NCBI GenBank assembly: GCA_937874275.1
Contig: CALNAU010000074.1
Span: 1 to 53,409, forward strand
From: an uncultured Clostridia bacterium
GTDB taxonomy: Bacteria; Bacillota; Clostridia; Christensenellales; Aristaeellaceae
DNA: 53,409 bases
Reading direction: 5' to 3'
How positions within the stretch are numbered: position 1 is the stretch's first letter; each line of letters opens with the position of its first letter. The notes beneath the pieces were generated by a model. It ran no database searches. It saw only the letters and a program-made list of their open reading frames with translations, and was not told the DNA's origin. Positions 26,473-35,686 of this stretch are shown piece after piece. Both the position numbers and the translations under genes were made by a program.

Positions 26473-27523
26473 GTTTCGTTCCTGATTGCTGCTTCCTGCG
26501 CAAATCGGACCATCTGGATAGACTCAAATACAGATGGGGTGATCTCCGGAAAATATCGATTTTATCGGGCAAACCACGCTTCTTCCTGGCGCTCATTCGG
26601 GCTGTTACATGTCTGCGCATGCCCGGATATGCTTGGTCAAGTTCCCCATCCAATTGACGAACCGCTGATTTCACTGATAATCCCTGTACATCAACCAAGT
26701 GTTGGAGACACATCCTGTAAGTGCCAACATAGAAATGCAGCGCATCATAATCATACACTCGCTTGGCGAGCGCGGAAAATGCCGAATCCTGAAAGTCAGC
26801 GAAATGGTCGCTCAATCTGTCCATGGCCTGCACGGCATCGAATTTTCGAATATTGTATGAACCCATGACCGACCCGCTACGCTGAACATAATACGACCTC
26901 GGTCCATCAGAGAAAACGACAGAATCGGCGTGTGAAAGCGCTTTGAATGTAAACTCCAAGTCCTCTCCGGCAGCACAGCCGACGGTGTAATACAACCGAT
27001 TGTTTGCCAGAAAATCTCTTCGGTAAGCCACACTGCCCGTCCATATTCTGGTTTTCCTATGAAGGATGATGGCATCTAAGGTATCGATACCCGACTGAGG
27101 AGCGGCAACTGTTTGATAGGGGAATGGCAGTATCGCTGCGCCTTGTTCATTCACCAAGTCGTATGGCCAATGGACTATTTGAGGGCGGCTGTACTTGTTG
27201 ATGACCGCCTCGAACCGATTAATAAAGCGATCAGAGATATAATCATCTCCATCCAGAAACACAACATACGCACCGCTTGCCTGCTCCAAGCCGGCGTTTC
27301 TAGCTGAACTCACCCCAGCATTAGGTTGTGTAAGGACACGCGCGTTGAGGTGGCTGTGCGTACGAAAAAAGTCATGTGCAACCTCTTCTGTCCTATCTGT
27401 TGATCCGTCGTTGACCACAATGATTTCTATCCGGTCGTCGGGTTGTTTGAGTAGGGACGCTAAGGTACTGGAGATGTGACGCTCCACATTGTAGGCCGGA
27501 ATCACAAAGGAAAGAAGAATCAT
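26465..27523 (-). CDS. Glycosyltransferase family 2
   Basis: 352 residues. Seen: LSFVIPAYNVERHISSTLAS, IIVVNDGSTDRTEE, NAGVSSARNAGLEQASGAYV, FLDGDDYISDRFINRFE, and AGEDLEFTFKAL with the base motif. Its ATG overlaps the stop of the next upstream GT2 as ATGA. It belongs to the same GT2 subgroup as the 25477-26472 gene, and the two may be an old duplication, but sequence identity looks modest. Confidence 0.87.
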   Translation of the reverse strand: MILLSFVIPAYNVERHISSTLASLLKQPDDRIEIIVVNDGSTDRTEEVAHDFFRTHSHLNARVLTQPNAGVSSARNAGLEQASGAYVVFLDGDDYISDRFINRFEAVINKYSRPQIVHWPYDLVNEQGAAILPFPYQTVAAPQSGIDTLDAIILHRKTRIWTGSVAYRRDFLANNRLYYTVGCAAGEDLEFTFKALSHADSVVFSDGPRSYYVQRSGSVMGSYNIRKFDAVQAMDRLSDHFADFQDSAFSALAKRVYDYDALHFYVGTYRMCLQHLVDVQGLSVKSAVRQLDGELDQAYPGMRRHVTARMSARKKRGLPDKIDIFRRSPHLYLSLSRWSDLRRKQQSGTKHG

Positions 27524-28344
27524 GTGCCGCGGCCTCCCCCTTGCCGTTCCAACCTTTGCCGGTGGAGTCTACGATATATGCTGCTGGGCAGCAAACCAAC
27601 CAACAACGGCTTTACAACCTGTGGCAACTGGCGTATACCATAGCCAAACTCCCGGTAGATTAGCCAGCGCACATAGCACTCATTCCAACGATATTTGAAT
27701 TTGCGCCTGTCCTGCGCATCCCTATCATCGCGGCACCGGTACAATGCATCAGGGATGTTATAGCCACGGAAACCCTCACGATACATCTTGTACCACAGGT
27801 GATAATCCTCGACCCGCGTAAACTTTGCGGCTTCGCTATATCCACCGACAGCCCGGATAGCCTCTGCCCGCATCATGCTCGGTGCATGGGCGAAGGGGGT
27901 ACCTCTGATGAGATCCTGAGGCTTAGGTTGCTCCAATCGTTGAATCGAGCCCCAATCGCCTCGGTCATCAAAAAGCGTCATCGCCGTGCTCACAATTACG
28001 TACTCGGGTTTCTGCTCCAACAGGGCAACCTCCTGCTCGAGCCGCTGTGGGGCAGACGCATCATCTCCATCCTGCCGGGCGATGTAGTCGCCATCCGCTG
28101 CTTCAAGGCACCTGTTTAGGGTTCGATTCAGCCCCATATTCTCAGGGTTCTGCAACAGGATAACTCTATCTGTGTTTCGCTGAGCGAATGACTTAGCGAT
28201 CAAATAGGTGCTATCCGTTGAACCGTCGTCGCAAAGCACCAGCTGCCAGTTTTCATAGGTCTGGTCTTTTATGGACTGCAAAGCATCATCCAATGTTGCC
28301 TCGCAATTGTAGATGCCCATGATGATGGAAACTTTCTTGGTCAT
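27520..28344 (-). CDS. Glycosyltransferase family 2
   Basis: 274 residues. Seen: VSIIMGIYNCEATLDDALQS, LVLCDDGSTDSTYLIAKSF, NMGLNRTLNRCLEAADGDYI, ARQDGDDASAPQRLEQEV and VEDYHLWYKMYREGF (ED base motif). It resembles WbbL/AmsE-type rhamnosyl- or galactosyltransferases, though specificity cannot be set. It overlaps both neighbours by 4 bases. Confidence 0.87.
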   Translation of the reverse strand: MTKKVSIIMGIYNCEATLDDALQSIKDQTYENWQLVLCDDGSTDSTYLIAKSFAQRNTDRVILLQNPENMGLNRTLNRCLEAADGDYIARQDGDDASAPQRLEQEVALLEQKPEYVIVSTAMTLFDDRGDWGSIQRLEQPKPQDLIRGTPFAHAPSMMRAEAIRAVGGYSEAAKFTRVEDYHLWYKMYREGFRGYNIPDALYRCRDDRDAQDRRKFKYRWNECYVRWLIYREFGYGIRQLPQVVKPLLVGLLPSSIYRRLHRQRLERQGGGRGT

Positions 28345-29576
28345 AACGTGGTCACAATGCGGTACTTCCTCAGTTCCCGATGATTTGCGTACGCCAAGCT
28401 GCCCAGCACGATAAGGATCCAGAAGGCCGGCTGACGTTGATTGGCCAACGTAAAGCTCTCAATCAGCAACGCCAAATAGGCAGGAACGAGCATCCGACTC
28501 ATATGTTTCAAGTTTCTTCTCATCCAGACACAGAGCAACAGAAATGGGAATATGCCGTAATAAAACAGAATCCCCAGGAGCGTGGAGTGAACTTCATATG
28601 CGGGGCCCGGAAAACGAGTATGTCCGCCTTCGCCAGAGCCGAATAGCATATAAACTGGGTTTTCGAAAACCTTGTCAATCGCTCGATCTTCAAGCAAGGC
28701 CATCACACCGCCGCTCTCCACCTTACCGACCTTCTCAAACAATCGAAATACCAAAAATGAACCAGAGCCTACCGAGTTGTCTAAACCATCGGTCGAGAAG
28801 CCAACAAATATGGCATATAGAATGAGTATCAGTACCAACATTAACGTGACGACCCGGAGGAACACAAAGAAAGGTGTTTTTTCACTCGCGATAAATAACG
28901 CAAAAAATGCAATAACAAAGGTCCCAATCCCCAGTAGCATTCCCGTCGAGCTGCCTTGCGTCACGAAATAGACGGATAGGATGAATATCAGCACAACCAA
29001 AAACTTTTTGCGGGTCTTCTCCATCTCCTTAAAATAGCTGGATAGGACATACACAATCAAAAAGGACGTAAACATAGAGAATGCGAATTGGTTTGGGTCG
29101 TTGAACGTACCCATAAATCGATATATTCCCCACATATATCTACCTGTCCCAAGAAAAAGAACAGCCAACTGCGTGAAAAGCGCCAGAGCACTTGCCCAAA
29201 GAAGTGCTTTTAGAAATGTGCGGTTATCCAGGAATTGGCGAATGGTGATGACCACTAGAAAATTGTACAAATAGTAGGCTGAACTGAACAAAAAATCAAT
29301 CCGTTGGTAAACAGCCGCATATATCCCGTTGATCACGAAAACACAGCCAATAAACGCGAGCAGAACAAGATCTCGATGGTTTATGATGATGCGCCCCCGC
29401 TGTACGACAATTGATGCACCGAAGGACGCAACAAATACAAGGTCCGCTACCTGCATGGTTCCGGATTGGCCGAAATAAAACGGTTTGAGAACCCAAAACA
29501 GCAAAAAAAGGTAATGCGCAATATGCATTTTTGCCTTAGGTTGCTCTTTGTATTTGCTTCTGAGTGTAATAATCAT
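28341..29576 (-). CDS. wzy: Wzy/O-antigen ligase-type polymerase, set B
   Basis: 411 residues, about ten membrane segments. The segment MGTFNDPNQFAFSMFTSFLI and a late external loop with VYMLFGSGEGGHTRFPGPAY then VHSTLLGILFYYGIFPFLLL match the Wzy_C/O-antigen ligase family (G-x-G and a conserved His in the loop). A second polymerase in the same region as 10633-12075 implies a second polymer or a ligase role. ATG 29576 overlaps the GT4 stop (ATGA). Confidence 0.82.
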   Translation of the reverse strand: MIITLRSKYKEQPKAKMHIAHYLFLLFWVLKPFYFGQSGTMQVADLVFVASFGASIVVQRGRIIINHRDLVLLAFIGCVFVINGIYAAVYQRIDFLFSSAYYLYNFLVVITIRQFLDNRTFLKALLWASALALFTQLAVLFLGTGRYMWGIYRFMGTFNDPNQFAFSMFTSFLIVYVLSSYFKEMEKTRKKFLVVLIFILSVYFVTQGSSTGMLLGIGTFVIAFFALFIASEKTPFFVFLRVVTLMLVLILILYAIFVGFSTDGLDNSVGSGSFLVFRLFEKVGKVESGGVMALLEDRAIDKVFENPVYMLFGSGEGGHTRFPGPAYEVHSTLLGILFYYGIFPFLLLCVWMRRNLKHMSRMLVPAYLALLIESFTLANQRQPAFWILIVLGSLAYANHRELRKYRIVTTL

Positions 29577-30721
29577 CCGCTTGTTCCTGTGATATTCCTT
29601 TCAACCAATTCAGCATAAATGGACTTCATCATAGGTACCACCTGGTTAATGCTAAATGCTTCAATGGTTTTTCGATTGGCTTTGCCCATTCGTACTCTTT
29701 TCGTATCACTCGATACGAGTTCGTTCAACGCAGCAGCAAAACCTTGTACGTCTTTTGGGTTAATTAAGTAACCGCCCTGCCGTAAAACCAAATCCCGGTT
29801 GCCTCGGATATCTGAACAAATTACCGGCAAACCGGACGCCATTGCCTCCATGAGTGACGCACTCAATCCCTCCCGATATGAAGGCAGGCAGAATATATCC
29901 GATGCTTTATAAACATGAGGGATATCCGATCGATAACCCAAAAAATGGACCCTGTCTGCTATGCCCTGTTCTTCGGCCAGCATAATCAGCTTCTCGTGCA
30001 AGGGACCAATACCAGCTATCATATAGTGCACATGGGGAATGCCTTGAATCGCACGAATAACGACTTCGTGGTTCTTGTTTCGATTCAATTCCCCAACCGA
30101 AATCGCCACAATTGCATCATCAGGTATTCCATACTCTTCTTTGATCTTTGCGGGTTCAATCTCTGTCGAAGCGTAGCGATGGATATCTATCCCGATTCCC
30201 GGGACATAAACCACCTTGCCTGATAATCGTGGGCGAAGCTGTTTACGAGCCAGTTCATAATCCTCTTTGTTGATGGTGATAATGCAATCTGAGTAGCGGG
30301 TCAGGATTTTCTCGATAGGATAGTAGAGAACCCAACTAGTCCACGGCGCTCCCTGATAGAAATGGAAGCCATGCGCCTGGTAGATTACCGCGTTGACATG
30401 ATGTCGCTTGGCCGCGATTCTGCCCAGTGCACCGCCAATGGGCGTGTTGCAATGGACAATCTGAAAGTTTTCATGCTCCATCAAAGAGCTTATTTGGCGA
30501 TATGCCTTGATGTTGCCAGGGTGCAGTGGGTTTCGCATGAAGTCAATCTGATGAATTCGTATCCCATATTTTATCTCGTCTTGTCTTTTTTCATCCTCAT
30601 TTGGATATGACCAGTTACTCGCCACATGAAACTCATATCCCAGTGCTTGTGCTGCAAGCATACTCGAATGAGAAAACTGATTGAGACGCCGCGCAAAATT
30701 TAAAATATATAATAGCTTCAT
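29573..30721 (-). CDS. Glycosyltransferase family 4 (CapM/EpsD-like)
   Basis: 382 residues. MKLLYILNFARRLNQFSHSS, VHCNTPIGGALGRIAAK, IYQAHGFHFYQGAPW (active-site His of the EpsD/CapM group), ISVGELNRNKNHEVVIRAI and YREGLSASLMEAMASGLPVI with the E-x7-E pair. I take ATG 30721; a TTG codon lies one step upstream. The ribosome site is weak. In this enzyme group the usual product is the second sugar on the lipid carrier. Confidence 0.85.
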   Translation of the reverse strand: MKLLYILNFARRLNQFSHSSMLAAQALGYEFHVASNWSYPNEDEKRQDEIKYGIRIHQIDFMRNPLHPGNIKAYRQISSLMEHENFQIVHCNTPIGGALGRIAAKRHHVNAVIYQAHGFHFYQGAPWTSWVLYYPIEKILTRYSDCIITINKEDYELARKQLRPRLSGKVVYVPGIGIDIHRYASTEIEPAKIKEEYGIPDDAIVAISVGELNRNKNHEVVIRAIQGIPHVHYMIAGIGPLHEKLIMLAEEQGIADRVHFLGYRSDIPHVYKASDIFCLPSYREGLSASLMEAMASGLPVICSDIRGNRDLVLRQGGYLINPKDVQGFAAALNELVSSDTKRVRMGKANRKTIEAFSINQVVPMMKSIYAELVERNITGTSG

Positions 30722-30775
30722 CAAATGTTATCGTATTCCCCATCATATCACTTTACAACCATATTCGGATGTAAA

Positions 30776-31693
30776 TTATCGCAATGTAACCCTGATGCTC
30801 CCAAATTCAATCTCGTTTTCAAGCGGATTATCGGGACTCGTTGATGATTGTGTTATCCATATGCTTCCGTCGCCAGTCAACACTTTGATCGCATTTTCCG
30901 CCTTATTGATGGCAATAATCTTGCCACATACCCTCCCCTCATAATTCACCTCATCCTCGATTCGGCATTTCCACACATACATGCGCCGGCCGTTATAATG
31001 CGTGAACGCACCTGGCAGAGGATAGGTAAGCGCACGAACAAGATTGTATATCGCTTGGGATGATTGATGCCAATCGATAAGCCCATCCTCAGGATTCCTC
31101 GAGCAGGTGTAGGTCGCTAACTCCTCGTCCTGTTTCTCACCATATGGCTGCCCTGTTTCAAGTATTTCTAATGCTTTGGTAAGGGTAGGCTCAAGCGCGC
31201 GAATGCAATTGTCTGTCAGGCTATTGATATCGTCCTGATCAGAAATATCCACCCATTCCCGGGCTATGATATCACCCGCATCCACCGCATCCGCTAAAAA
31301 AAAGATATTGACCGCTGTCTTTGCTTCACCATTAATGAGAACCCAGTTCAAAGGGGCAAACCCTCTGTATCTTGGTAACGGCGCAAAGTGGCTGCCAATA
31401 CAGGCGATTTTCGCACAAGCCATAACTGCTTTACGAATCATGCGACGATATCCGAAGCACATCAAATAGTCAGGGTTCAAGTGGCGGCAGGTTTCCAGCA
31501 CGGATGCATCGTCCAGTTCAGTCGAAAAAGGGATTTTGTATTCCCTACATAATCGGGATATCTGTTTGCTGTATTGCATCTGCTCATGTACATGTTCCAT
31601 TTCCAAAAATACGTGCGAGATGGATATTTGGGACGCGAGAATCCGTAAGGCTTCATATCCTACCCTGCCGCCAATAAACAACACATATCTCAT
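30776..31693 (-). CDS. Sugar N-formyltransferase (methionyl-tRNA formyltransferase-like)
   Basis: 305 residues. The formyltransferase core is clear: GSHFAPLPRYRGFAPLNWVL at residues about 100-119, with His102, and LADAVDAGDII with the catalytic Asp138. A C-terminal OB-like domain follows (LVRALTYPLPGAFTHYNG). Relatives such as the ArnA N-terminal domain and QuiNAc4N formyltransferases put a formyl group from N10-formyltetrahydrofolate on a 4-amino sugar nucleotide. The usual active-site Asn two residues before the His is Gly100 here. The neighbouring aminotransferase and dehydratase supply a 4-amino sugar, and no PglD-type acetyltransferase is present, so formylation probably takes its place. 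Confidence 0.82.
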   Translation of the reverse strand: MRYVLFIGGRVGYEALRILASQISISHVFLEMEHVHEQMQYSKQISRLCREYKIPFSTELDDASVLETCRHLNPDYLMCFGYRRMIRKAVMACAKIACIGSHFAPLPRYRGFAPLNWVLINGEAKTAVNIFFLADAVDAGDIIAREWVDISDQDDINSLTDNCIRALEPTLTKALEILETGQPYGEKQDEELATYTCSRNPEDGLIDWHQSSQAIYNLVRALTYPLPGAFTHYNGRRMYVWKCRIEDEVNYEGRVCGKIIAINKAENAIKVLTGDGSIWITQSSTSPDNPLENEIEFGSIRVTLR

Positions 31694-31736
31694 ACTCTTC
31701 GCCTATCATTAAGTGATGGAACTCGACATCACCCGT

Positions 31737-32342
31737 CTATTTTGGGGAGCCTTTCTCGATAAAAACACTTCGTCCTGATATCACTGTGGAAATCGTTTTT
31801 AAAACAATCCGCACATCCAAAGTGAATGAGACATGCTGTGTGTAATAAGCATCATGCTTCAGCCGCTGCTTCCAGGGGATGGCATTTCGGTAATATGCTT
31901 GGCTGTACCCCGTAATTCCCGGCCGCACATCCAACTTCAAATAATCGGAACCTGTGTAGAGCGACCTTTGACTTGGCAAATCCGGCCGCGGCCCAACAAT
32001 ACTCATATCCCCTTTCAACACATTGATAAGTTGTGGGGTCTCATCAAGCGAGGTCTTCCGAAGAAACCTACCAATCTTGGTAAGTCTGGCGTCATCGGCC
32101 GCGTTATACGTTGACCCATCCTCCAAACGGATATCAGGGGCATTGGGCACCATGCTCCTGAACTTGTACATATCAAAAGAACGACCTTTCATCCCCAAAC
32201 GCTTTGCGATATAGAAGGCAGAACCTCTGTCTTCCAACTTGATAAGTGGAATAACTATAACACACAGCAGAAAAAAGAAAGGCAGAGCAATGACGGCTAT
32301 CGTCAAGTCCAAGAATCTCTTTGCAAATTTCTGGTATATCAA
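31737..32342 (-). CDS. Phosphoglycosyl transferase (PglC-like), set B
   Basis: 201 residues, monotopic initiating transferase. Hydrophobic segment at residues about 10-33, then MYKFRSMVPNAPDIRLEDGS, the Asp-Glu active site KTSLDETPQLINVLKGDMS and VGPRPDLPSQRSLY. The gene set around it (dehydratase, aminotransferase, formyltransferase) suggests its substrate is a UDP-diaminosugar derivative. The start is taken as TTG 32342, without a convincing ribosome site; the frame is open further upstream but has no start codon. Confidence 0.87.
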   Translation of the reverse strand: MIYQKFAKRFLDLTIAVIALPFFFLLCVIVIPLIKLEDRGSAFYIAKRLGMKGRSFDMYKFRSMVPNAPDIRLEDGSTYNAADDARLTKIGRFLRKTSLDETPQLINVLKGDMSIVGPRPDLPSQRSLYTGSDYLKLDVRPGITGYSQAYYRNAIPWKQRLKHDAYYTQHVSFTLDVRIVLKTISTVISGRSVFIEKGSPK

Positions 32343-32412
32343 AATATCATCATCTTGCTGTAGAAAATCAGCAAAACCTTTCCAAACGACACCATAAGCG
32401 CAGGATGCAACC

Positions 32413-33627
32413 CTATTTTGCGGATATCCGCAAACCCTTCATGACAGATACCAAACTGCTGATAATAAACTGAACTTCCTTCTCCGTCAGCAAAGTATGC
32501 GTGGGCAAGGTGATTTCATTGCAGTATTGGGCATAGGCATTGGGAAAGTCTGCAATGTTGAACCCAAGTTTCTGATAGGCCGTAAACATCGGCAAAGGCT
32601 TGAAGTGGACATTACAGGCTATACCCTTCGCCGCCATACCGGCAATGATTTCGTTACGCTGTTGCTCGTTGATGCCGGGAATCCGCGCCAGATAGAGGTG
32701 TCCATTGCCTTGGTAGTCCGGGCCGTGATGCTCCAGTCTTTCAATCCCCAAGGGAAGCAAGGCATCGTCATACGCGGCGATGGTTCTCATCCGCTTCTTA
32801 GTCATTTCGGCAAAGCGCTCCAGTTGCGCCAGCCCGAAGGATGCCGTAAGATCCGTCATATTGCATTTGTACCCTGGGTGAACAATATCATATTCCCAGG
32901 CACCCAATTTCATTTTTGAAAGCGCGTCCTTGCTTTGCCCGTGTAGGGACAGCAATTGAAGGTCTTGATAAATCTCGATGTTTTCAATTGCCAAATGATC
33001 TTTCCAAGTAATCGCCCCACCTTCCGCGGTGGTGAGGTTCTTTACCGCATGAAAAGAAAACGCGGTGAAGTCAGCCACTGAGCCACAGGGGAGGCCATGA
33101 TAGCTGGCTCCTACCGAGTGCGCAGCATCCCCCAACACAATGGGGCGGTTGTATACTTCTTGCATGTCAGTGGCCGGGTGGAAGAGATGACGCTTGCTTT
33201 CAACCGCCTCGAAAACCTTATCATAGTCCGCCATCACGCCGCCTAGATCCACAGGGATGACAACTTTGGTTCGTTCCGTTATGGCGTCTGCTAACTTGGT
33301 ATAATCCATAAAAAAGGAATTGGGGGCGGTATCCACCAACACAACCTTGGCCCCGACATGATCAATCACCGAAGCGGAAGCGGTATAGGTATAGGCTGAT
33401 GTGATGACCTCATCGCCGGGGCCTACTCCGAGCATATGAAGCATTAACTCCATGGCGGCGGTGGCGGAGTTAAGACACACGGCCATCGACGTACCAAAGA
33501 ACTCTGCCAATTTAACTTCGAATTGCTTGGTACGAGGCCCTGTCGTTATCCAGCCCGATTTCATGGCTTCCACGACGTATTTGATTTCCAGGTCCGTTAT
33601 GTCTGGTGGTGAAAAGGAAATTTTCAC
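32413..33627 (-). CDS. DegT/DnrJ/EryC1 aminotransferase (PglE-like)
   Basis: 404 residues. PLP-enzyme signature: GWITTGPRTKQFEVKLAEFF, LNSATAAMELMLHMLGVG, VLGDAAHSVGA (Asp contacting the pyridine ring) and FSFHAVKNLTTAEGG with the PLP lysine. Together with the upstream 4,6-dehydratase it should make a UDP-4-amino-4,6-dideoxy-GlcNAc. GTG 33627 has GGAGGG at 4-6 bases. A weak hairpin/U-tract lies in the 112-base gap upstream. Confidence 0.9.
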   Translation of the reverse strand: MKISFSPPDITDLEIKYVVEAMKSGWITTGPRTKQFEVKLAEFFGTSMAVCLNSATAAMELMLHMLGVGPGDEVITSAYTYTASASVIDHVGAKVVLVDTAPNSFFMDYTKLADAITERTKVVIPVDLGGVMADYDKVFEAVESKRHLFHPATDMQEVYNRPIVLGDAAHSVGASYHGLPCGSVADFTAFSFHAVKNLTTAEGGAITWKDHLAIENIEIYQDLQLLSLHGQSKDALSKMKLGAWEYDIVHPGYKCNMTDLTASFGLAQLERFAEMTKKRMRTIAAYDDALLPLGIERLEHHGPDYQGNGHLYLARIPGINEQQRNEIIAGMAAKGIACNVHFKPLPMFTAYQKLGFNIADFPNAYAQYCNEITLPTHTLLTEKEVQFIISSLVSVMKGLRISAK

Positions 33628-33695
33628 TTTGCCCTCCTACCAAGATATTCTAATAGCTTAAAAATGATGCAAGCCAGTTTTCGAGAAAGTGGTCT

Positions 33696-33716
33696 AAAAA
33701 CGTCTCGTCGGACGTT
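33696..33716 (-). terminator. Weak intrinsic terminator between the dehydratase and aminotransferase genes
   Basis: On the minus strand AACGTC, a 6-base loop CGACGA and GACGTT are followed by a run of five T in total. The stem is only six or seven pairs long, so it would be leaky. Its place inside the LoaP-led transcription unit makes it a natural target for antitermination. Confidence 0.45.
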
Positions 33717-33739
33717 CGGCTGGATTGAGGTGATTCATG

Positions 33740-35650
33740 TTACGATACGCCTGCTGTCTCAACCAACGAGCCCGCGAGGTTGTTGACTTCCTCTGCATCA
33801 GCATAAGTCGGAACTACTTCACGCATTAACATACGATACTCCTGACCATGCGTCAAGACAGGCAACGCAAGAAGTAACCTGTTCAGCCTCGCCTCAATAT
33901 CCACTCGTGAAACAGCGGGTGAACGCTCGATGAAAATCCGGTCTTCCTCCGTCTGTTCACAACCTTCCGCAGAAACAAGCAACTCCTCATATAGTTTCTC
34001 ACCCGGCCGCAAGCCAATCTCTTCAATCATGATGTCCTTATCTGGTACTAAGCCTGAAAGCGATATCAGCTTGACAGCCAAGTCATATATTTTGATGGGC
34101 TTGCCCATATCCAGCACATAAATCTCCGACCGTTCTGCGCGCCTGCCGGTTTTCAGCACCAGTTGGGCTGCCTCCGGTATCGTCATGAAGTAGCGAATGA
34201 TTCTTTTATCGGTGATGGTCACCGGGCCGCCATTCTCAATCTGTTGCTTAAAAAGGGGCACCACTGAGCCATTGGATCCAAGCACATTGCCAAACCGGAC
34301 GGCGACGAAATTCGTCTTGCTATCCCGGCGGCTCTGGACAATCATCTCGCACATGCGTTTGGTTGCGCCCATGATGTTGGTGGGATTCACCGCTTTATCT
34401 GTAGAGATAAGCACAAACCGCTCTGCGCCATACTTCTCCGCGGCATCCACCGTATTGAGCGTGCCGAAAATGTTATTATAGATTGCCTCTGCGCAGTTCG
34501 CCTCCATGAGCGGCACGTGCTTATGAGCGGCCGCATGGAAGACGACTTGTGGCTTGTAGCGGTCAAAAACCCGATACAGCTGTTCCTTATTGCAAACCGA
34601 TGCGATGACCGTATCGAAAGAAAGCTTGTTGCCATAGGCCCGACAAAGCTCTTGCCCCAAGTCGTAGACGCCATTTTCATAAATATCCAGAAGCACCAGA
34701 CGCTCAGGCTGCATCTTGGCCAATTGCCGGGTCAGCTCGCTGCCGATGGATCCCCCTGCACCCGTAACCAAAATGGTCTTGCCCTGGTAATAATCCGCGG
34801 TATCCTGATCATTCAATGTGATGGGGGCTCGGAACAGGAGATCCTCAATGTTGATATCACGGATGGTGCGTTTTTCTTCGTGGTCAATGCGGTCCGTAGG
34901 ATAATCATAGACCAGCACCTTATAGCCGCTGCTCATATAGGTTTTGATGAGTTCCTCGCGCATTTCAGGCGCCATGTTTGGGATCGTTAGGATGATCTCC
35001 TGAATGGGCAAATCCTTGATATGCTTCATGATTTCGCTGTCGGGGCCAATGACTTTGATGCCCTCTATCAATGTCCCGACCTTGCGAAGATCGTTATCAA
35101 TGAAGTAGGCCGGGAAGTATCTGGAGTTAGGATTGGAAAGCAATTCCTTGGCCAGCATAACCCCCAGTTCCCCGGCCCCCACAATCGCCACATTGGTCTT
35201 GGGTACGGTTTCCCTAATCTTCTGCAGGCGATAAAAGAAGGGCAAGTCAGGCCGCTTTCGAAGAAATTGATACACGAATCGGGCTGAAAGCGAAGTCAGC
35301 AGGCCAACGCTGATGGTGGCCACCGCATGAGCGAAGGAAAGATGATATCTAAAAAAAGTCCTGTCTATGAGGATATAGAGAAGCCCGCCCGCCACATCAG
35401 ACAGCACCATCCGAAGAAAAACGTCTGAAGAGGCATAGCGCCACATTTGCCGGTATACCTGAAACACCAAGCGGGCAAAAAAAACGCAGCCAATCATCGC
35501 GTAAAAATATACACTCAGATTCGCTGTCGCCAAGGGGTCATCCGTAAACCTTACTCGATACAAAATCATCCAGTACGCAATCGACATGATCGCCAAGTCA
35601 ATCGCTACCAGCAGGAAGAGCCGGGATTTACCACGGAAGAAGTTGATCAT
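33740..35650 (-). CDS. Membrane UDP-GlcNAc 4,6-dehydratase, PglF/CapD/WbpM family
   Basis: 636 residues, the large membrane form. Four hydrophobic segments occupy residues 1-125, then a first Rossmann-like domain (VAIVGAGELGVMLAKEL), then the catalytic SDR domain (KTILVTGAGGSIGSELTRQL, VVFHAAAHKHVPLME, LISTDKAVNPTNIMGATKR with Met in place of the SDR Tyr, and RFGNVLGSNGSVVPLF). It makes UDP-4-keto-6-deoxy-GlcNAc, the substrate of the PglE-like aminotransferase downstream. It is the first structural gene after loaP (36-base gap). Confidence 0.92.
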   Translation of the reverse strand: MINFFRGKSRLFLLVAIDLAIMSIAYWMILYRVRFTDDPLATANLSVYFYAMIGCVFFARLVFQVYRQMWRYASSDVFLRMVLSDVAGGLLYILIDRTFFRYHLSFAHAVATISVGLLTSLSARFVYQFLRKRPDLPFFYRLQKIRETVPKTNVAIVGAGELGVMLAKELLSNPNSRYFPAYFIDNDLRKVGTLIEGIKVIGPDSEIMKHIKDLPIQEIILTIPNMAPEMREELIKTYMSSGYKVLVYDYPTDRIDHEEKRTIRDINIEDLLFRAPITLNDQDTADYYQGKTILVTGAGGSIGSELTRQLAKMQPERLVLLDIYENGVYDLGQELCRAYGNKLSFDTVIASVCNKEQLYRVFDRYKPQVVFHAAAHKHVPLMEANCAEAIYNNIFGTLNTVDAAEKYGAERFVLISTDKAVNPTNIMGATKRMCEMIVQSRRDSKTNFVAVRFGNVLGSNGSVVPLFKQQIENGGPVTITDKRIIRYFMTIPEAAQLVLKTGRRAERSEIYVLDMGKPIKIYDLAVKLISLSGLVPDKDIMIEEIGLRPGEKLYEELLVSAEGCEQTEEDRIFIERSPAVSRVDIEARLNRLLLALPVLTHGQEYRMLMREVVPTYADAEEVNNLAGSLVETAGVS

Positions 35651-35686
35651 CAGAATGAAAGGGCCTTTCCGTTTGATCTGAAACGT

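Noticed and set aside
30725..30775. TTGTAA-17-TACGAT promoter-like pair before the set B GT4 gene
   Set aside because: It would start transcription almost at the start codon and both hexamers are poor. The gene is more simply read as part of the operon.
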